Shown here: piece by piece, positions 36,266-44,422 of the stretch | How the letters are laid out: every line of letters starts with the position of its first letter | How positions within the stretch are numbered: position 1 is the first letter of the stretch | Source: CAZIAK01 sp964537035 | Lineage (GTDB): Bacteria > Planctomycetota > B15-G4 | Reading direction: 5' to 3' | NCBI GenBank assembly: GCA_964537035.1 | Contig: CAZIAK010000020.1 | Span: forward strand, 1-64,000 | Length of the DNA stretch: 64,000 bases | The notes under the pieces: model-generated | Database searches by the model: none | The model's input: the letters and a program-made list of their open reading frames with translations, nothing else | What the model was told of the DNA's origin: nothing | Program-made: the position numbers and the translations under genes

Positions 36266-37051
36266 ATGACCAGCGAGACCGCCAGCCCCAGCTCAGTGCG
36301 CCATGAAGTCCTTCACGATGGAGCGGTGTGGCGCATCGTCCTCGATTCGCCGCCAGCCAACATCCTCGATGGCGAGAAGATCACGGCGCTCAACGCGTTG
36401 TTCGAGCGGGCAGCCACCGAGGGCAAGCTGAAGGCGGTTCTGATCGCGGCGGAAGGCAAGCACTTCTGCTTCGGTGCCAGCGTCGAAGAGCACCTGCCTG
36501 GCAGCTGCGCGGACATGCTCGCGGGGCTGCACAAGCTCTTCGAGGTCATGCTCCAGGCCGCCGTCCCCACGGTGGTCGCGGTGCGCGGCCAATGCCTGGG
36601 AGCGGGCCTGGAGCTGGCGGCCTTCTGCCACCGGGTGGTGGCCTCCCCCACGGCGAAGTTCGGCCAGCCCGAGATCGTCCTGGGGGTCTTCGCGCCAGTG
36701 GCCTCGGTGGTGCTCCCCGGTCGGGTCGGTCGCGGACTCGCCGAGGACATGCTGCTCAGCGGTCGCAGCCTGGACGCCGAGAGCGCGCGGGCCGCGGGGC
36801 TGGCAGACGAGCTCGCCGACGACCCGGGCGCCGCAGCCCTGGCCTACATCGAGGAGCATCTGCTGCCCAAGTCTGCCAGCAGCCTGCGCCTCGCCTCCCG
36901 AGCCGCGCGACTCGACTTTCAACGTCGCTTCGTCGCTGACATCCGCGAGCTTGAGCGCCTCTACCTCGACCAGCTCATGGCCACCAGCGATGCCAACGAG
37001 GGGCTGAACGCCTTCATCGAAAAACGTCCACCCGTCTGGAGCGACTCATGA
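36266..37051 (+). CDS. dch: Cyclohexa-1,5-diene-1-carbonyl-CoA hydratase
   Basis: 261 residues, crotonase fold with an oxyanion-hole pattern (KHFCFGASVEEHLPG and RGQCLGAGLELAAFC). The motif GASVEEHLP is typical of dienoyl-CoA hydratases of this pathway. It hydrates the dienoyl-CoA produced by benzoyl-CoA reductase, feeding Had and then Oah. Its stop overlaps the bcrC start (ATGA), tying the hydratase directly to the reductase genes. Confidence 0.93.
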   Translation: MTSETASPSSVRHEVLHDGAVWRIVLDSPPANILDGEKITALNALFERAATEGKLKAVLIAAEGKHFCFGASVEEHLPGSCADMLAGLHKLFEVMLQAAVPTVVAVRGQCLGAGLELAAFCHRVVASPTAKFGQPEIVLGVFAPVASVVLPGRVGRGLAEDMLLSGRSLDAESARAAGLADELADDPGAAALAYIEEHLLPKSASSLRLASRAARLDFQRRFVADIRELERLYLDQLMATSDANEGLNAFIEKRPPVWSDS

Positions 37052-38217
37052 CAGCCGCCGCAGTGTCCACGCTCATCTCCCGGGCCGAAGAACTGGTTCG
37101 CGACGACAAACTCGCCAGCGTGCAAGCCTGGAAGGATCGCACCGGTGGGCTGGCCATGGGCTTCATGCCCGTGTACGCCCCCCGGGAACTGCTGGCCGCC
37201 CAGGGTGTGCTGCCCGTGGGCATCGTGGGCAACGGTGACCTGGAGATCATTCGCGGCGACGCGTTCTTTCAGTCGTACATCTGCCACATCCCCCGCAGCA
37301 CGATCGAGATGGGCCTGAACGGCAGCCTCGATTGCCTCGACGGGATGATCTTCCCCGCCACCTGCGACGTGATCCGCAACCTGTCGGGCATGTGGAAGAT
37401 GCGTTTCCCTGACAAGCTCTCCCGCTACCTCGATGTCCCGCAGGACTTCAATCACGAGATCGGCGGGTCGTTCTACCGCATGGAGCTCGAGAGCCTCAGC
37501 GACGAGTTGACCTCCCGAGGAGCCAGGCCCTACGACAAGGACGCCTTGCGCGAGGCCATCGCCGAATACAACGTGCAGCGAGGACTCATCCGCGAGCTCT
37601 ACGCCCTGCGTCGCGACCAACCCTGGAAGATCCCCACCGCTGAACTCTACTGGATCTTGCGCGCCTGCCTGCTGCTTCCCGTAGACGAACAGATCCAGTG
37701 GTTGACCGAGTTCAGAGACACCGCCCTGGCAGACGACGAACGCAAGCCCATGGACCAGGCCCGGGTGCTGCTCACCGGGTCGTTCTGCGAGCAGCCCCCC
37801 ATCGGCCTGATCAAGACCCTGGAGCGCAGCGGCTGCTACATCGTCGACGACGATCTCTGTCAGGTGCATCGTTGGATTCCCCAGGACATCAGCACCGAGG
37901 GTGACCCTCTCGACGCCCTGGTCACCGCCTTTCTGGACGACGGCGTGGCCAGCCCCATCCGCTACATCGACAAGGAACCCAAGGGCGAGGCCCTGGTCCG
38001 CCGGGTGGCGGAGAGCAAGGCCGAGGGTGTGCTGTTCTGCGCGCCCAGCTTCTGCGACCCGGCCCTGCTCGACCAACCCATGGCCGTCGCCGCCATCGAG
38101 AAGGCCAACATCCCCTGGACAGGCTTCAAGTACTCCGAGAACAACGGGCAGTTCCAGGTCATACGCGAGCAGGCCGGCACCTTCGCCGACTCGATCAAGC
38201 TGTGGAGTGAAGCATGA
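37048..38217 (+). CDS. bcrC: Benzoyl-CoA reductase subunit C (class I, ATP-dependent)
   Basis: 389 residues, HgdB/2-hydroxyacyl-CoA dehydratase fold. It is one of the two catalytic subunits that bind the [4Fe-4S] cluster and substrate. Conserved Cys-containing segments are QSYICHIPRSTIEMG, FPATCDVIRNL and LFCAPSFCDPALLD. The length fits Thauera-type BcrC. It overlaps dch upstream and bcrB downstream by 4 nt each, so the reductase is translated as a coupled unit. Confidence 0.95.
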   Translation: MTAAAVSTLISRAEELVRDDKLASVQAWKDRTGGLAMGFMPVYAPRELLAAQGVLPVGIVGNGDLEIIRGDAFFQSYICHIPRSTIEMGLNGSLDCLDGMIFPATCDVIRNLSGMWKMRFPDKLSRYLDVPQDFNHEIGGSFYRMELESLSDELTSRGARPYDKDALREAIAEYNVQRGLIRELYALRRDQPWKIPTAELYWILRACLLLPVDEQIQWLTEFRDTALADDERKPMDQARVLLTGSFCEQPPIGLIKTLERSGCYIVDDDLCQVHRWIPQDISTEGDPLDALVTAFLDDGVASPIRYIDKEPKGEALVRRVAESKAEGVLFCAPSFCDPALLDQPMAVAAIEKANIPWTGFKYSENNGQFQVIREQAGTFADSIKLWSEA

Positions 38218-39518
38218 GCACCACCGATACAGACAACGCCGTCCACAAGGACAGCAGCCAGATTCGCCAGAAGGAGATGCTCGCCGATCACTACGGCAAG
38301 CTGGCAAACTCACCGGAGACCGGCGCCAAGTGCGTGTACACCTTCGTGCCAGGCAACCTGACCGAGCTGGTGCGCAGCTTCGATCTGCTGCCCGTGCTGC
38401 CCGAGATCAACGCCTTGCAGAGCGCCATGCGCGGCAAGACCGGGGCCTATATCAACCACGCTGAGAAGCTCGGGCACAGCGAAGATGTGTGCACCTACGT
38501 CAAGGCCGATGTGGGCATGCTCAAGAACGGCAACATCGGCCCCACGGGCGAGCACCTTCCCGACCCGGACCTGCTGCTGCTCTCGTACACCGGCTGCTTC
38601 ACCTTCATGAAGTGGTTCGAGATCCTGAAGCAAGAGTACGACTGCCCGGTGGTCATGCTGCACACGCCCTACCAGGGTGACGGTGAGATCACCGACTCCA
38701 TGCGTGACTACGTGGTCAAGCAACTGAAGGAGAAGGTCATCCCCGCCTTGGAGAAGGTCTCGGGCAAGTCCTATGACGAGGACCGCTTGAAAGAGATGCT
38801 CGGTCACTCGGCCGTGGCCGAAGACGACCTGGTGGCGGTGCTGCAGTCGGCCAAGCACAAGCCCTCTCCCATCGACGCCTACTTCGGCGGGGTCTACTAC
38901 ATCGGCCCCATGTTCACCGCCTTCAGAGGCACCGAAGAGGCCGTGGGCTACTACAAGGCCCTGCGCGCCGAGGTCGAAGAGCGCATGGCCCTGGGCCTCG
39001 GGCCGGTGACTCCCGACGGCAAGACCACCGCAGAGAAGTACCGCATCGTCGTCGAGGGCCCCCCAAACTGGACCGACTTCAGGACCTTCTGGCGCATGTT
39101 CTCTGACGAAGGCGCGGTCTCCGTGGCCAGCACCTACACCAAGGTCGGCGGCACCTACGACTTCGGCTTCCGCCACGACCCGGCCCGCCCTCTCGAGAGC
39201 CTGGCCGAGTACTGCATGGGCTGCTACACGAACCTCAACCTGCCCAGCCGGGTCGACATGCTCTGCAACTACATCGAGGAGTATCAGGCCGACGGCCTGC
39301 TGATCAACTCGGTGAAGAGCTGCAACTCGTTCAGCGCGGGCCAGCTGATGATCCTGCGCGAGGTCGAGAACCGCACGGGTGTTCCCGGAGGGTTCATCGA
39401 GAGCGACCTCGTCGACCCCCGCTACTTCTCGGCGGCCAACATCAAGAATCGCCTGGAGTCGTACTTCCAGATGATTGAACAGAAGCGGTCCAGCCCGGCG
39501 TTGGGAGCGATGGGATGA
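38214..39518 (+). CDS. bcrB: Benzoyl-CoA reductase subunit B (class I)
   Basis: 434 residues, same dehydratase-like fold as BcrC and its partner in the catalytic heterodimer. Conserved segments include LLLSYTGCFTFMKWFEIL and MGCYTNLNLPSRVDMLCNYI, followed by INSVKSCNSFSAGQ; the Cys residues there are the expected cluster ligands. The length agrees with the Thauera enzyme. It overlaps bcrC and bcrA by 4 nt. Confidence 0.95.
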   Translation: MSTTDTDNAVHKDSSQIRQKEMLADHYGKLANSPETGAKCVYTFVPGNLTELVRSFDLLPVLPEINALQSAMRGKTGAYINHAEKLGHSEDVCTYVKADVGMLKNGNIGPTGEHLPDPDLLLLSYTGCFTFMKWFEILKQEYDCPVVMLHTPYQGDGEITDSMRDYVVKQLKEKVIPALEKVSGKSYDEDRLKEMLGHSAVAEDDLVAVLQSAKHKPSPIDAYFGGVYYIGPMFTAFRGTEEAVGYYKALRAEVEERMALGLGPVTPDGKTTAEKYRIVVEGPPNWTDFRTFWRMFSDEGAVSVASTYTKVGGTYDFGFRHDPARPLESLAEYCMGCYTNLNLPSRVDMLCNYIEEYQADGLLINSVKSCNSFSAGQLMILREVENRTGVPGGFIESDLVDPRYFSAANIKNRLESYFQMIEQKRSSPALGAMG

Positions 39519-40837
39519 AATACTGCGTAGGCATCGACCTGGGCTCGACCACCACCAAGGCGGTCGTCCTCGACGAAGAGGGCAACGTGCTGGGCCAGGG
39601 CATCACCAATAGCCGCAGCAACTATGAGGTCGCCTGCGAGGTGGCCCTGGGCGAGGCGCTGATCAGGGCCCGCTTCGGCATGATGGAAGCTCGGCTCGGA
39701 GACCTTGACAGCGAGACCCGCGCCGAGCTTCTTGGCGAGCTCGAGCGGCTCTTTCGGGCCGAGCAGTACAGCGAGCAGCTGGCGATGTTCGGCAAGGTCG
39801 TCCGACGCCTGGCAGACGAGAACAAGGCAGACCCTCAGATCTCCGAGGCCCTGACGGCCATCACTTCATCCATGCAAGACGAGGTGGGTGACCTGTTCGC
39901 TCCCGGCGCCTCACGCAAGAGCGACTTCTTTCGAGACCTGGCCGGCAGCCGCTTCCTGAAGGAAGCCGAGGGCATCGCCCGCCGCGGCGAAGTCAGCTTC
40001 GATGGACTCGTCGGGCTCTTCGACAAGGCCATCCTGGAAGCCGAGAACTGCCCGCCCAGCGCCGCCTTCGAAGACCACGCCCGCTCTGCCTTGACCACCA
40101 TGACCAAGCCCCCCGCTGAGCTGGAAGCCGCGGTGGAGTACATCTCAAAGCTCCCGTTGGAGCAGGCCGTCAGCGTGGGCACGGGCTACGGGCGGGCGAC
40201 CCTGCCCTTCGAGAAGGACTGCATCCGTTCAGAGATTCTCTGCCACGGCCTGGGCGCCCACGCCATGTTCCCGGGCACCCGCACCGTGCTCGACATCGGC
40301 GGACAGGACACCAAGGCCATCCAGGTCGATGACCGGGGCATCGTCACCAGCTTCCAGATGAATGACCGCTGCGCTGCCGGCTGTGGACGCTATCTCGGCT
40401 ACATCGCCGACGAGATGAACCTGGGCCTTCACGAACTGGGCCCCATGGCCTGCAGCGCCAAGCGCACGGTGAAGATCAACTCGACCTGCACGGTGTTCGC
40501 TGGCGCCGAGTTGCGCGAGCGGCTCTCCCTGGGCGAGAAGCGCGAGGACATCCTGGCCGGATTGCACCGGGCCATCGTGCTCAGGGCCATGTCCTTGCTG
40601 GCTCGCTCCGGCGGCGTGCACGACGAGTTCACCTTCACCGGAGGGGTGGCCAAGAACCCCGCTGCAGTCGGCGCGCTCGAGAAGCTCATCGGCGAGAACT
40701 ACGGCGAGCGGACGATCAACATCTCTCCCGATTCGATCTACACCGGCGCCCTCGGAGCGGCCCTCTTCGCCTGGCGCGACTGGACAGCGCGCATGAGCGC
40801 AGCGGATGAGCCTGCCCTGGCTGAAAGGAACAACTGA
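39515..40837 (+). CDS. bcrA: Benzoyl-CoA reductase subunit A (ATP-binding activator, class I)
   Basis: 440 residues, ASKHA (BadF/BadG/HgdC) ATPase. The phosphate-1 motif is GIDLGSTTTKAVV and the phosphate-2 region is LDIGGQDTKAI. The cluster-ligand segment NDRCAAGCGRYL is present, with a second Cys region NSTCTVFAGAEL. With BcrD it forms the electron-activating module that hydrolyses ATP to drive two electrons into the aromatic ring. It carries the expected insert between residues about 60 and 200 relative to BcrD. The stop overlaps bcrD (TGATG). Confidence 0.95.
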   Translation: MKYCVGIDLGSTTTKAVVLDEEGNVLGQGITNSRSNYEVACEVALGEALIRARFGMMEARLGDLDSETRAELLGELERLFRAEQYSEQLAMFGKVVRRLADENKADPQISEALTAITSSMQDEVGDLFAPGASRKSDFFRDLAGSRFLKEAEGIARRGEVSFDGLVGLFDKAILEAENCPPSAAFEDHARSALTTMTKPPAELEAAVEYISKLPLEQAVSVGTGYGRATLPFEKDCIRSEILCHGLGAHAMFPGTRTVLDIGGQDTKAIQVDDRGIVTSFQMNDRCAAGCGRYLGYIADEMNLGLHELGPMACSAKRTVKINSTCTVFAGAELRERLSLGEKREDILAGLHRAIVLRAMSLLARSGGVHDEFTFTGGVAKNPAAVGALEKLIGENYGERTINISPDSIYTGALGAALFAWRDWTARMSAADEPALAERNN

Positions 40838-41700
40838 TGACTGACGCCACATCTGCAGCAGACGCCCCCCTGGTCGCGGGTATCGACGTGGGCAGCTCCG
40901 CCGTCAAGGTGGTCTTCATGCGCGTCCCCCGAGACGGGCACCCCGAGATGCTGCTGGGTCGCCGGGAGCGCATCCGCCGCCGTGATCCCCAAGAGGTGGT
41001 GGCGGGGTTGTATCAGACGTGCCTCGACGAACTCGATCTGTCCAACGACGACCTGACCTACGTGGCCACCACGGGCGAAGGCGAGCTGGTCCCCTTTCGC
41101 ACCGGGCACTTCTACGGCATGACCACCCACGCCCGGGGCGGCCTCTTCCTCGACCCCGAGGCCAGGGCGATCATCGACATCGGTGCGCTCCACGCCCGGG
41201 CGGTGATGATGGACGAGCGCAGCAAGGTGCTCGGCTATCGCATGACCAGCCAGTGCGCCAGCGGCTCCGGCCAGTTCTTGGAGAACATCTGCCGCTACCT
41301 GGGCATCACCATCGACGAGATCGGACCGCTCTCGCTCGCAGCGGACAAGCCCGAGTCCTGCTCGTCGATCTGCGCCGTGCTCGCCGAGACCGACGTGATC
41401 AACATGGTCTCCAGGGGCATCACCGCGCCGAACATCGTCAAGGGCATCCACCAGTCCATGGCCGGGCGCTATCTCAAGCTGGCCACGTCGCTCGGTGTCA
41501 CAGGCGTGGTGCTGATCACCGGCGGCCTGTCGTCTGACGAGGGGCTGCTGGCGGCCATGTCCGAGCTCTCTGAGGAGCAAGGCGCTGGCATCGAAGTGCG
41601 CGCCCACGCCGACTCCGTGTTGGCCGGTGCCATCGGCGCCGCCATCTGGGGAGCCTTCCGGGCGAGCAAGCTGGCAGCCAAAGGTGTGGCCCTGGTCTGA
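40837..41700 (+). CDS. bcrD: Benzoyl-CoA reductase subunit D (ATP-binding activator, class I)
   Basis: 287 residues, shorter ASKHA ATPase. Motifs are GIDVGSSAVKVVFM, IIDIGALHARAV, TSQCASGSGQFLENI and SSICAVLAETDVI; the last two carry the bridging-cluster Cys residues. It partners BcrA. The finished set bcrC-B-A-D has the gene order of Thauera and related denitrifiers. No ferredoxin or 2-oxoglutarate:ferredoxin oxidoreductase gene, the usual electron donor, is present next to it. Confidence 0.95.
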   Translation: MTDATSAADAPLVAGIDVGSSAVKVVFMRVPRDGHPEMLLGRRERIRRRDPQEVVAGLYQTCLDELDLSNDDLTYVATTGEGELVPFRTGHFYGMTTHARGGLFLDPEARAIIDIGALHARAVMMDERSKVLGYRMTSQCASGSGQFLENICRYLGITIDEIGPLSLAADKPESCSSICAVLAETDVINMVSRGITAPNIVKGIHQSMAGRYLKLATSLGVTGVVLITGGLSSDEGLLAAMSELSEEQGAGIEVRAHADSVLAGAIGAAIWGAFRASKLAAKGVALV

Positions 41701-41709
41701 GTTGTCACC

Positions 41710-42471
41710 ATGACCGATCCAGCGACCCTACTCTCACTGCACGACCGTGTGGCCTTGGTCACCGGGGCCTCCGGCGGCATCGGTCGTGCCGTAGTGGCCC
41801 AGCTCTCTGAAGCTGGCGCCACCGTAGTGGCTACCGACCTGCAGCCCCACGACGACCACGACGGCGACTTCATCCCCTGCGAGCTCACCACTCCCGGTGC
41901 GGTGGGCGAGCTGGTCGACACCGTTGAGCGACGTCATGGGCGCCTCGACATGGTCGTGCATTGCGCGGGCATCACCCGCGACCGGGTGCTCTGGAAGCTG
42001 AGCGATGCCGACTGGGACGATGTCCTGTCGGTCAACCTGGGCACGGCCTTTCGGCTCTTGCGCCGGGTCACGCCGCTCATGCGTGCGACCACCGAGGCCG
42101 ACGGCGCCGCTGGGCGCTTGGCGGACGGCTCCGTGGTGCTGGTGACCTCGATCAACGGTGAGCGAGGAAAGTTCGGGCAGGCCAACTACGCCGCCAGCAA
42201 GGCCGGGCTCATCGGCCTGGGCCGCACGGCAGCGAAGGAACTGGGCCGCTTCTCCGTACGCGTGAACCTGTTGGCTCCGGGGCTCATCGAGACGGCCATG
42301 ACCGCCGAGCTTCCCGACGCCGCCCGCGCCGCCGCCCTGGCCGAGACAGCCCTGAATCGCTTCGGCCAGCCTGAAGACGTGGCCCGTTCCATTCTCTTCC
42401 TGGTCAGCGATCTGGCCCGCCACGTCACCGGACAGGTGCTCCGGGTGGACGGCGGCCAGCTCATGGCCTGA
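41710..42471 (+). CDS. SDR-family oxidoreductase (FabG-like) attached to the benzoyl-CoA cluster
   Basis: 253 residues, classical SDR. The cofactor motif is TGASGGIGRAV, NAG is replaced by HCAGI, and the catalytic Ser and YxxxK are in TSINGERGKFGQANYAASK. It starts 9 nt after bcrD and so probably belongs to the same transcript. It could act as a 3-hydroxyacyl-CoA dehydrogenase on the ring-opened product or be similar to BadH, but substrate cannot be read from sequence. Confidence 0.88.
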   Translation: MTDPATLLSLHDRVALVTGASGGIGRAVVAQLSEAGATVVATDLQPHDDHDGDFIPCELTTPGAVGELVDTVERRHGRLDMVVHCAGITRDRVLWKLSDADWDDVLSVNLGTAFRLLRRVTPLMRATTEADGAAGRLADGSVVLVTSINGERGKFGQANYAASKAGLIGLGRTAAKELGRFSVRVNLLAPGLIETAMTAELPDAARAAALAETALNRFGQPEDVARSILFLVSDLARHVTGQVLRVDGGQLMA

Positions 42472-42517
42472 CCGCACAGCGACCTCACACAGCACACGAA
42501 CTCCCGACGCACACGCA

Positions 42518-43012
42518 ATGGAGCAGCAGAACATGCAGCAACAGGACATGCGCGAGCCCAGTCTCGAACACAGCACCGTCACCGTACGAGGCCTCCTCCC
42601 CGAGGACATGCAGGCCGTGATCGCCCTCGACGCCAAGACCACCGGCCGTCGGCGGGAGGAGTACTTCAAGGTCAAGCTCGAGCAGAACCTGGTGGAGACG
42701 GGTATCAAGGTCTCCTTGGCTGCCGAATACGACGATCTCTTTGCCGGCTTCCTGCTGGCCCGGGTGTTCTACGGTGAGTTCGGTCAGAGCGAACAGGTCG
42801 CCGTGCTGGACACCCTGGTGGCGCACCCCGACTTCCGCCGCAAGGGCATCGGCAAGGCCCTGCTTGAGCAGCTCTGCATGAACCTCAAGGCCCTGGGTGT
42901 CACCCGGCTGCAGACCGAGGTGCTCTGGGACGACATGGACCTGATACGCTTCTTCCACGACGTCGGTTTCAGCCCGGCCCAGCGTCTTTGCCTCGACTAC
43001 GACCTCGCCTGA
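42518..43012 (+). CDS. GNAT-family N-acetyltransferase
   Basis: 164 residues with the acetyl-CoA loop PDFRRKGIGKALLEQL and a GNAT beta-4 strand VAVLDTLVAHP. It follows the SDR by 46 nt. A GNAT gene (badL) also sits in the Rhodopseudomonas palustris benzoate cluster, so a pathway link, for example acyl-CoA side-product detoxification or enzyme acetylation, is possible but unproven. Confidence 0.88.
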   Translation: MEQQNMQQQDMREPSLEHSTVTVRGLLPEDMQAVIALDAKTTGRRREEYFKVKLEQNLVETGIKVSLAAEYDDLFAGFLLARVFYGEFGQSEQVAVLDTLVAHPDFRRKGIGKALLEQLCMNLKALGVTRLQTEVLWDDMDLIRFFHDVGFSPAQRLCLDYDLA

Positions 43013-43015
43013 CGA

Positions 43016-44413
43016 GTGAGCCGGAAGCAGCGGTCACGAGCTCACCCTGACCCGCTCCCTCCTCTGATCGAAGGCCTCACTGACTTGCACGCCTCTTTCC
43101 CCTGGCGGCGTGCCGCCCTGTGCTCCTCCCTGCGACTCGGTCTGCTGGTCACAGCCACGATGGCGATGGCTGGGCCGGTCGTGGCGGCCCGAGCCGACGA
43201 CGAGGAGCGCCCACCGGTCTGGCAGCTGGCCCAGAAGATCATCGCTGCAGAGCAGCTAGAGCGGGCCAGCAACGTGGTCTTCGACTTCATGGCGGGCGTC
43301 CCCGAGCGGCGCGATCAGGTGACCGGCACCGTGTCCCGGATCACCTCGGCCCTGACCCAGCCCTGGACCCCTCCCGCATTGGCCAAAGAGTTGCGCGACG
43401 GGCTGGCAGCCCCCGCCGCCAAGACCAAGGGTGATCGTTGGGCAACGCTCATGCCGCAGATCGGCGAGTGGCTCGATCTGGACGTGGCCGCCAGCGCCCG
43501 AGCCAGCGACGACTCCCCCGGGCTCGCGGCGCTCGAGTTGCAGTGGGCGGTTGTCAACGACAGCGACGTCACGGGTGCCGCGCTGCTCAGCGCTCTCAGT
43601 GAGTTCATGGCCCTCGCCCATGCAGCAGCGGCCAACGCCCTCTCTGGTTTCAGCCCCGAGCAGCAGTCCCTGATCGAACGACTGCGGGGTGAAGTGCTCA
43701 CTCAACCCGGGCAAGACCGAGCGCGACTGCTCGCCGTGACCGACGTCGCTCTCAGGCTCACCGAAGACGCTTTCGTCAGCGGCTTGGCCAAGCGCCTCAA
43801 GGGCTACAAGCCCGGCAAGGGCAGCCCACGGCCACCCGCCGGTTTCAAGAAGGACATCGTCGCCGTGGTCGGAGACAGCGACGAGAACAGAGTCGTCCTG
43901 GGCGGCCGCAAGACCAGCGTCTACGGCGCCCCGGCCGCGTTGATCATCGACCTGGGAGGCGACGACAGCTACAGCGCCTGGGCCTACGCCCAGGGAGGCG
44001 GTCTGGGCCCTGGGCTGGCCGCGCTCATTGACGGCACCGGAGACGACACCTACACCTGCCGATCCGTGGCGCACGCCGGCATGGCCTGGGATGAAGGGGT
44101 CGGCTATTTCTTCGATGATGAAGGCAACGGCACGTATCGCCTGGGCGGCGCGGCCCAGACCGGTGTGGCCATCTTCGTCGACGGCGACGGCAAGGATCAG
44201 TACCAGAGCGGCAAGGAAGGTCAGGGCGGCACCGGCGCCAGCGAGTACCACGACAAGCCCGCCTTTGCCCTGATGGTCGATCTGGGCGGAGACAAGGACA
44301 GCTACAGTGCACCCGGTCGAAAGGACGGCGAGCGCATCGCCACCACCGGCGTGGCGATCTTCCTGGATACCAAGGCGAAGACTCTTGAGAAGGCCATCGC
44401 GGCCATCAAGTGA
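43016..44413 (+). CDS. Exported hypothetical protein with Gly/Asp-rich strand repeats
   Basis: 465 residues. A signal-like segment (LRLGLLVTATMAMAGPVVA) starts about residue 40, so the true start may be the TTG at 43085 rather than the GTG at 43016. Residues 80-290 are helical. From about 295 there are repeated short strands ending in DG/GD pairs (IIDLGGDDSYSAW, ALIDGTGDDTYTC, IFVDGDGKDQYQ, MVDLGGDKDSYSA), a right-handed beta-stack pattern that may bind calcium. I know no assigned function. It sits 3 nt after the GNAT gene but need not share its pathway. Confidence 0.72.
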   Translation: MSRKQRSRAHPDPLPPLIEGLTDLHASFPWRRAALCSSLRLGLLVTATMAMAGPVVAARADDEERPPVWQLAQKIIAAEQLERASNVVFDFMAGVPERRDQVTGTVSRITSALTQPWTPPALAKELRDGLAAPAAKTKGDRWATLMPQIGEWLDLDVAASARASDDSPGLAALELQWAVVNDSDVTGAALLSALSEFMALAHAAAANALSGFSPEQQSLIERLRGEVLTQPGQDRARLLAVTDVALRLTEDAFVSGLAKRLKGYKPGKGSPRPPAGFKKDIVAVVGDSDENRVVLGGRKTSVYGAPAALIIDLGGDDSYSAWAYAQGGGLGPGLAALIDGTGDDTYTCRSVAHAGMAWDEGVGYFFDDEGNGTYRLGGAAQTGVAIFVDGDGKDQYQSGKEGQGGTGASEYHDKPAFALMVDLGGDKDSYSAPGRKDGERIATTGVAIFLDTKAKTLEKAIAAIK

Positions 44414-44422
44414 GACGCTGCT

